From NCBI GenBank assembly GCA_944322555.1, contig CALUPJ010000129.1:1-35308 (forward strand): 35,308 bases of DNA. Direction: 5' to 3'. The stretch is from Candidatus Gastranaerophilales bacterium (GTDB lineage Bacteria > Cyanobacteriota > Vampirovibrionia > Gastranaerophilales > Gastranaerophilaceae). The notes under the pieces are model-generated. The model had not been told where the DNA came from, did not search any database, and saw only the letters and a program-made list of their open reading frames with translations. A program made the translations under genes and the position numbers. Below, one piece after another: positions 30,395 through 35,308 of the stretch (its first letter is position 1; every line of letters starts with the position of its first letter).

Positions 30395-32008
30395 TTATCT
30401 GAAATGATGATAATCCGACAATTCATTAATCGCCATCATATTGGCAACTCTTGAGGCTTTTTTCTGTTCTTTGGTGATATATGCATTTATTAGAACCGTT
30501 GGTATGGTACTTAAAAGAACAGTTGTAATGTACTTGCTCATATTTGATGCCATTTCAAGTTTGGAATTCGCGGATTTTGTTATAAATTTGGCTCCTAACG
30601 CTACGCCGAGAAGCGAACATATCATGGAAACCGGATATATTACTGCCTGTCCTAATGCTTCTATATTCTCTGCATATTTTTGAGAATTTTCGTCAATTTT
30701 ATTAAATGTTCTGAAAGTATTTTTTTGAAGACGTTTTGCATTCTCTGTTTGTTCAGGCATTAATTCCATTGTTTCAATAGCTTTATAGAGTCTTTTTTCT
30801 TCTTTTGCCGTCGTTTTTTGGTATTCATTGTATTCTTTATTATTCTTCCAGGCTTCCTTTAAAAACTTTAACATACCCTGTTTTTTCTGCGGCACAACTT
30901 GTATATTATTTATATTTTCCGTTTGGGTATCATCAACATAAACCAATTGTTCAGGATGCTTCAACAATTCCTGTTTAACTTTAAACCTTCCGACTCTGGA
31001 AGCTTGTTTTTGAATTTGAGCAGTAAATATAGAAATTATTACAGGAACTAAAATTGTTAAAACTTGTGTAATAGCTGCTATTTTGTTTTCGGATTTTATT
31101 TTCAGCTTATGCAAAACCTTTTGTAATAATATATTAAAAAGAGCTCCAAATGCTAATGCTCCCGTAACTACAGTCTGAGTGGCAAGTTCGGCATTTTCCG
31201 CATAATCCTGCGAGGCTATATCAATTTTTTCTACAAGTTTTGTTAAAAGCTGCTGGTCTTTTTTAGCATTTAAAATCTCTTCAGCAGTCAAATCATCATT
31301 AATATGCTTTTTATCTTCTTCAAGCTCGTATTCAAATATCTTTCTCTGCTGTTTGTATTCCTTACTGTCAAAAGCCATTTCCTGAAGAGTTTTTAGGCCT
31401 TCTTTTACAGAACCGCTTTTTTTCTTAATTTCTTCATCTAGTACTATACCTTTTGCTTTTTTTCGGGCAGTTTGAAGTTGTTCATCATCAAGTACCGCAA
31501 AAGCTTTCGGATTTTTTAAATCCTTCCTCATAGCTTCAAATCTGCCTTTCCTTGAAGCTCCTACTTCTGCTTTTGCAGCCCATGCATAAAGCGGTATTGA
31601 TGCAATCGTGCCGAGAATTACACCGAATGTCATCGGAAGTCCCATTTGAATTATTTTTGCATATTTGCTGCCTTTCGTCATTTTGACAAGAAACTTCTTG
31701 ATAGGTTTTAGATTACCTACAAGTCCGCCTAAAGCTGCACCGCTAAGCAAAGCCAAACTTAAGCCGTTGCCTACGATAGCTTCCGTAGCAACTTCCATAT
31801 TCTCTGCCCGCTTCTGGGAATATTCATCCATTACATCTATAGCTCTTAATAAAGCCCGTCCTTTTTGAATATCCTCATCACTAACGGCAGCAGGATTTTG
31901 CTCCAAAAATTTTTGCCTTTTTGCTTCCGCAAAATCACGATTATATTTCCAGCTCGCATAAGCAGGTTCGTATTTTTTATAAAGTTTATAATCGCCGAAC
32001 ATTGACAT
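30395..32008 (-). CDS. Hypothetical membrane protein with three internal repeats, 537 aa
   Basis: Unrecognised family. Three related units of about 160-185 residues are visible. Each has a charged helical part ending in SQ-x-x-AEN (64-70 SQKRAEN, 266-272 SQDYAEN, 442-448 SQKYAEN), two hydrophobic segments (about 78-100 and 121-145; 275-297 and 311-332; 455-475 and 488-510), and a closing ASR motif (151-153, 336-338, 518-520; twice followed by x-G-R-F). This suggests six spans arranged with internal three-fold symmetry. ATG 32008 has AGAAGG eleven bases upstream. No signal peptide. It is divergent from ndk. Function unknown; the repeated build could be a membrane scaffold or channel, which is speculation. 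Confidence 0.72.
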   Translation of the reverse strand: MSMFGDYKLYKKYEPAYASWKYNRDFAEAKRQKFLEQNPAAVSDEDIQKGRALLRAIDVMDEYSQKRAENMEVATEAIVGNGLSLALLSGAALGGLVGNLKPIKKFLVKMTKGSKYAKIIQMGLPMTFGVILGTIASIPLYAWAAKAEVGASRKGRFEAMRKDLKNPKAFAVLDDEQLQTARKKAKGIVLDEEIKKKSGSVKEGLKTLQEMAFDSKEYKQQRKIFEYELEEDKKHINDDLTAEEILNAKKDQQLLTKLVEKIDIASQDYAENAELATQTVVTGALAFGALFNILLQKVLHKLKIKSENKIAAITQVLTILVPVIISIFTAQIQKQASRVGRFKVKQELLKHPEQLVYVDDTQTENINNIQVVPQKKQGMLKFLKEAWKNNKEYNEYQKTTAKEEKRLYKAIETMELMPEQTENAKRLQKNTFRTFNKIDENSQKYAENIEALGQAVIYPVSMICSLLGVALGAKFITKSANSKLEMASNMSKYITTVLLSTIPTVLINAYITKEQKKASRVANMMAINELSDYHHFR

Positions 32009-32137
32009 TTAAGTAATTACCTTCTGTTAAATTTAAACATCCTGAAATAATATTTTGCCAGAACTGCATAAAATCTTTACAATTCGTAAAAAATATGAAG
32101 AACTTGTATGTTTAATTTTTGCTTAAATGCCTGCACC

Positions 32138-32166
32138 TTTACATTCATCGCTGTTTATGGTCTAAT
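32138..32166 (+). promoter_or_regulatory. Promoter of ndk-tgt
   Basis: TTTACA (32138-32143), 17 bp, TCTAAT (32161-32166), 25 bp before ATG 32192, with AGGAGAGG between. Confidence 0.55.
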
Positions 32167-32191
32167 TAATATTAATTAAGTAGGAGAGGTT

Positions 32192-33797
<1,606 letters not shown>

Positions 33798-33799
33798 AA

Positions 33800-34396
33800 T
33801 TATTTTATTACATTTAGATTATAACCTGCTTCATTTTCAACAAACTGATATTCCCGCTCTAAAGCTTCCATTATATCTTCAGAACTCATATTCTCTTTTT
33901 GAAAAAGCTGTTTAAATCTGTCGTTCCACATAGTTATGTTATTGTTTACGGCATAAATATTATCCATAGGTGAATTCTTTTCCTTACCGCAAATCATCAT
34001 AAATTTTACTCCTAAACTGTCAAGAGCATCGGCAATTGTGTTATATAAATCAAAACTTTGCACTGTTGCGCCATCTTTGTTATCAAGTGCCCAGCCTCCG
34101 CAAATAAAGCCTTTTACGTCATCACAAGTTTGTCTCAGAGTTTGTATTTGTTTTGCTAATTCCTCCTTTATCATAATCAACGGTTGTGCCTCCGGAGATG
34201 CATGAAACATAAAATGTTTTGTATTATTACTTAATACACCTGCTGTACAGCTGTTAATATTTTCACTTCTGTACCCGCGCTGACGAACTCCTATTGAACC
34301 TTTGTTAATAAGATAATCATGTATATTGCCTACAATTTTGGCATTACGAACTTGAGGGTATGAACATTTAGATAAATTAACTGACATTGGACACAT
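33800..34396 (-). CDS. CheD/NTAN1-like putative cysteine amidohydrolase, 198 aa
   Basis: No close family recognised, but the residue pattern matches a CheD/NTAN1-type fold. Cys50 in NINSCTAGVL, His65 in KHFMFHASPE (spacing 15; 17 in the 258-aa protein), a helix KEELAKQIQTLR, then VKGFICGGW (94-102) at the position of RIIGGQTG, then a helix and strand ADALDSLGVKFMMIC. Ser44 stands where CheD has Thr. The N-terminus is Cys/Asn-rich and has no signal peptide. ATG 34396 has AAAGGAG six bases upstream. It probably removes an amide from Gln or Asn in a protein or peptide; the target is unknown. This relation is by eye and should be treated as a hypothesis. Confidence 0.65.
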   Translation of the reverse strand: MCPMSVNLSKCSYPQVRNAKIVGNIHDYLINKGSIGVRQRGYRSENINSCTAGVLSNNTKHFMFHASPEAQPLIMIKEELAKQIQTLRQTCDDVKGFICGGWALDNKDGATVQSFDLYNTIADALDSLGVKFMMICGKEKNSPMDNIYAVNNNITMWNDRFKQLFQKENMSSEDIMEALEREYQFVENEAGYNLNVIK

Positions 34397-34504
34397 ATAT
34401 TACTCCTTTTTCATCTAAAACAACGTAAAAATAAAATTTGCTAGCCTAAATATTAAAAGATTCCGTTACGACTGTAGAAAGATAACATTCCCGTTTTTCG
34501 GCAA

Positions 34505-34532
34505 TTGACAAAAAAGAGTTGAATGCTAAAAT
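34505..34532 (+). promoter_or_regulatory. Extended -10 promoter of the 86-aa gene
   Basis: TTGACA (34505-34510, consensus), 16 bp, TGC-TAAAAT (-10 at 34527-34532). The -10 core ATGCTAAAATT is identical to that at 5141-5151. AAGGAG lies before the ATG. Confidence 0.75.
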
Positions 34533-34552
34533 TATAATCCAAGGAGTATAAT

Positions 34553-34813
34553 ATGCGAATCAACAAAATTAGTTCACAGCCCAATTTTCAAGCGGTTAAT
34601 CAAAAGTATTTCGAATGGGCAAAAAAAGATTATAGTCTTGAAAAAAATGTGTCCACTGAATGGTTGGATAGAATCAGTTTTGATGTTTTTCTGTTTAAAA
34701 GTTTGTCAAGACAGGATGCCATTGATACTATCAATGCTGTAAAAAAATATATGAATAAAACTGATGAAGGAATTGAATCGACATTAAGCTCCCTGCACAA
34801 CCCTAATCCATAG
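34553..34813 (+). CDS. Hypothetical protein, 86 aa, N-terminal NFQA motif
   Basis: ATG 34553 with AAGGAG upstream and a near-consensus promoter. The N-terminus (MRINKISSQPNFQA) is polar and ends in a Phe-x-small motif comparable to NNNIAFRG in the 512-aa protein; this start pattern seems to recur in the lineage. The rest is soluble, helical and charged (residues 20-80), with no catalytic motif or span. It overlaps the convergent gene by 11 bp. Function unknown. Confidence 0.7.
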   Translation: MRINKISSQPNFQAVNQKYFEWAKKDYSLEKNVSTEWLDRISFDVFLFKSLSRQDAIDTINAVKKYMNKTDEGIESTLSSLHNPNP

Positions 34814-35308
34814 CTTTACTAACAACTGCTCCGGTTATAGCTCCCAGTCCCATGCCGAGGAGAGAACCTGTCGGACCGAGATGTTTTGCACCTATTGCCC
34901 CCAAAACGCCTGTTGCACCGAGAGTTGTTCCGAGGGTTAATGTTGATTTGCCAGCCTCCGCAAAAAAGTTCTTGCCGTTAGAAACTTCATGCACCACATG
35001 TGCTGCTTCTATACCTCCGAGGGCTATCGCCCCGAGTTTGCTTGTTCTGGTTAATGCTCTTGCGGTTATATCTGCAAAAGGATTGGATGTTTTGAATACT
35101 TTAGCTTTTACCATTTTTTTGTTGCTTTCTGTGTAATCTATTCTCGGAATATCTGTTCTGATATCATCAACCTCTACCCCTAACTTTTCCTGTATCCAAT
35201 TACCTAATTTTGTATCCCACAATGTTTTATCCTGCTTAATCAGCCAGGCAGCGGCTTTCGGGTGCGGGCATTTGGGAGAAAGAGGGTTCATATATTCGTG
35301 GAGAATTG
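34803..35308 (-). CDS. Gly-rich membrane-active-looking protein, 5' end cut by window edge
   Basis: The frame ends at 34803 and stays open to the right edge. ATG 35291 is in frame but has no ribosome site, and the codons before it are open, so the gene probably starts outside. The visible part (about 168 residues) has a soluble start, then two Gly/Ala-rich hydrophobic helices (KLGAIALGGIEAAHVV and a longer stretch with TLGTTLGATGVLGAIGA and LLGMGLGAITGAVV), like the Gly-zipper segments of some membrane-inserting or phage-tail/colicin-like proteins. I do not recognise it. Convergent with the 86-aa gene (11-bp overlap). Confidence 0.6.
   Translation of the reverse strand, partial: ILHEYMNPLSPKCPHPKAAAWLIKQDKTLWDTKLGNWIQEKLGVEVDDIRTDIPRIDYTESNKKMVKAKVFKTSNPFADITARALTRTSKLGAIALGGIEAAHVVHEVSNGKNFFAEAGKSTLTLGTTLGATGVLGAIGAKHLGPTGSLLGMGLGAITGAVVSKAMD

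Overview
The window is AT-rich DNA from a Gram-negative-type (diderm) bacterium, most likely a non-photosynthetic relative of Cyanobacteria (Vampirovibrionia/Melainabacteria, Gastranaerophilales-like). The reasons are: efp followed by accB and accC, an order I know from Cyanobacteria; outer-membrane systems (TolC-like factor, LolA-like protein, usher); and several lineage-specific proteins with a short polar N-terminus ending in F-x-G/A. The assignment is inference; no rRNA gene is present. || Layout. 1-510: the 3' end of a methionine gamma-lyase/aluminium-resistance family gene, then tRNA-Ala(UGC) with its terminator. 547-5067 (minus): mraY-murD-ftsW-murG, the lipid I/lipid II and divisome part of a dcw cluster. 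5186-7361: two lineage-specific genes; the second (512 aa, minus) is preceded by a short serine-codon-rich leader ORF and a terminator/antiterminator pair, which looks like ribosome-mediated attenuation. 7362-9194: a divergent GT-B glycosyltransferase resembling glycogen synthase. 9287-12698: a 55-codon small ORF, efp, accB, accC, tRNA-Gly(CCC), and a 58-bp direct repeat that duplicates the 3' end of that tRNA. || 12699-23668: an aryl-polyene-like type II polyketide cluster. It has a TolC-like outer membrane factor, a ketosynthase, a ketosynthase-like chain-length factor, two acyltransferases, two acyl carrier proteins, a COG4648 membrane protein, an adenylation-dehydratase fusion, a thioesterase, a LolA-like protein and an MMPL exporter. 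An EF-hand protein with a CheD-like deamidase domain sits inside it on the opposite strand. No ketoreductase, second ketosynthase, glycosyltransferase or ammonia-lyase is present in the window. || 23729-29875 (minus): a divergent chaperone-usher-type pilus operon (two-domain secreted subunit, PapD-like chaperone, two pilin-like subunits, usher), with a two-box palindromic operator over its promoter and a terminator at its end. 30011-32008: a small Gly-rich protein and a membrane protein built from three repeats. 32192-33797: ndk and tgt. 33800-35308: a second, more divergent CheD/NTAN1-like protein, a small lineage-specific protein, and a Gly-rich membrane-active-looking protein cut by the window edge. 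|| Recurrent theme: several genes without a Shine-Dalgarno (the chain-length factor, the first acyl carrier protein, a 60-aa ORF and the serine leader peptide) have a -10 hexamer exactly six bases before ATG, which predicts leaderless mRNAs. The strongest candidate for something undescribed is the serine leader/attenuator at 7133-7304, followed by the aryl-polyene-like cluster and the two CheD-fold proteins.
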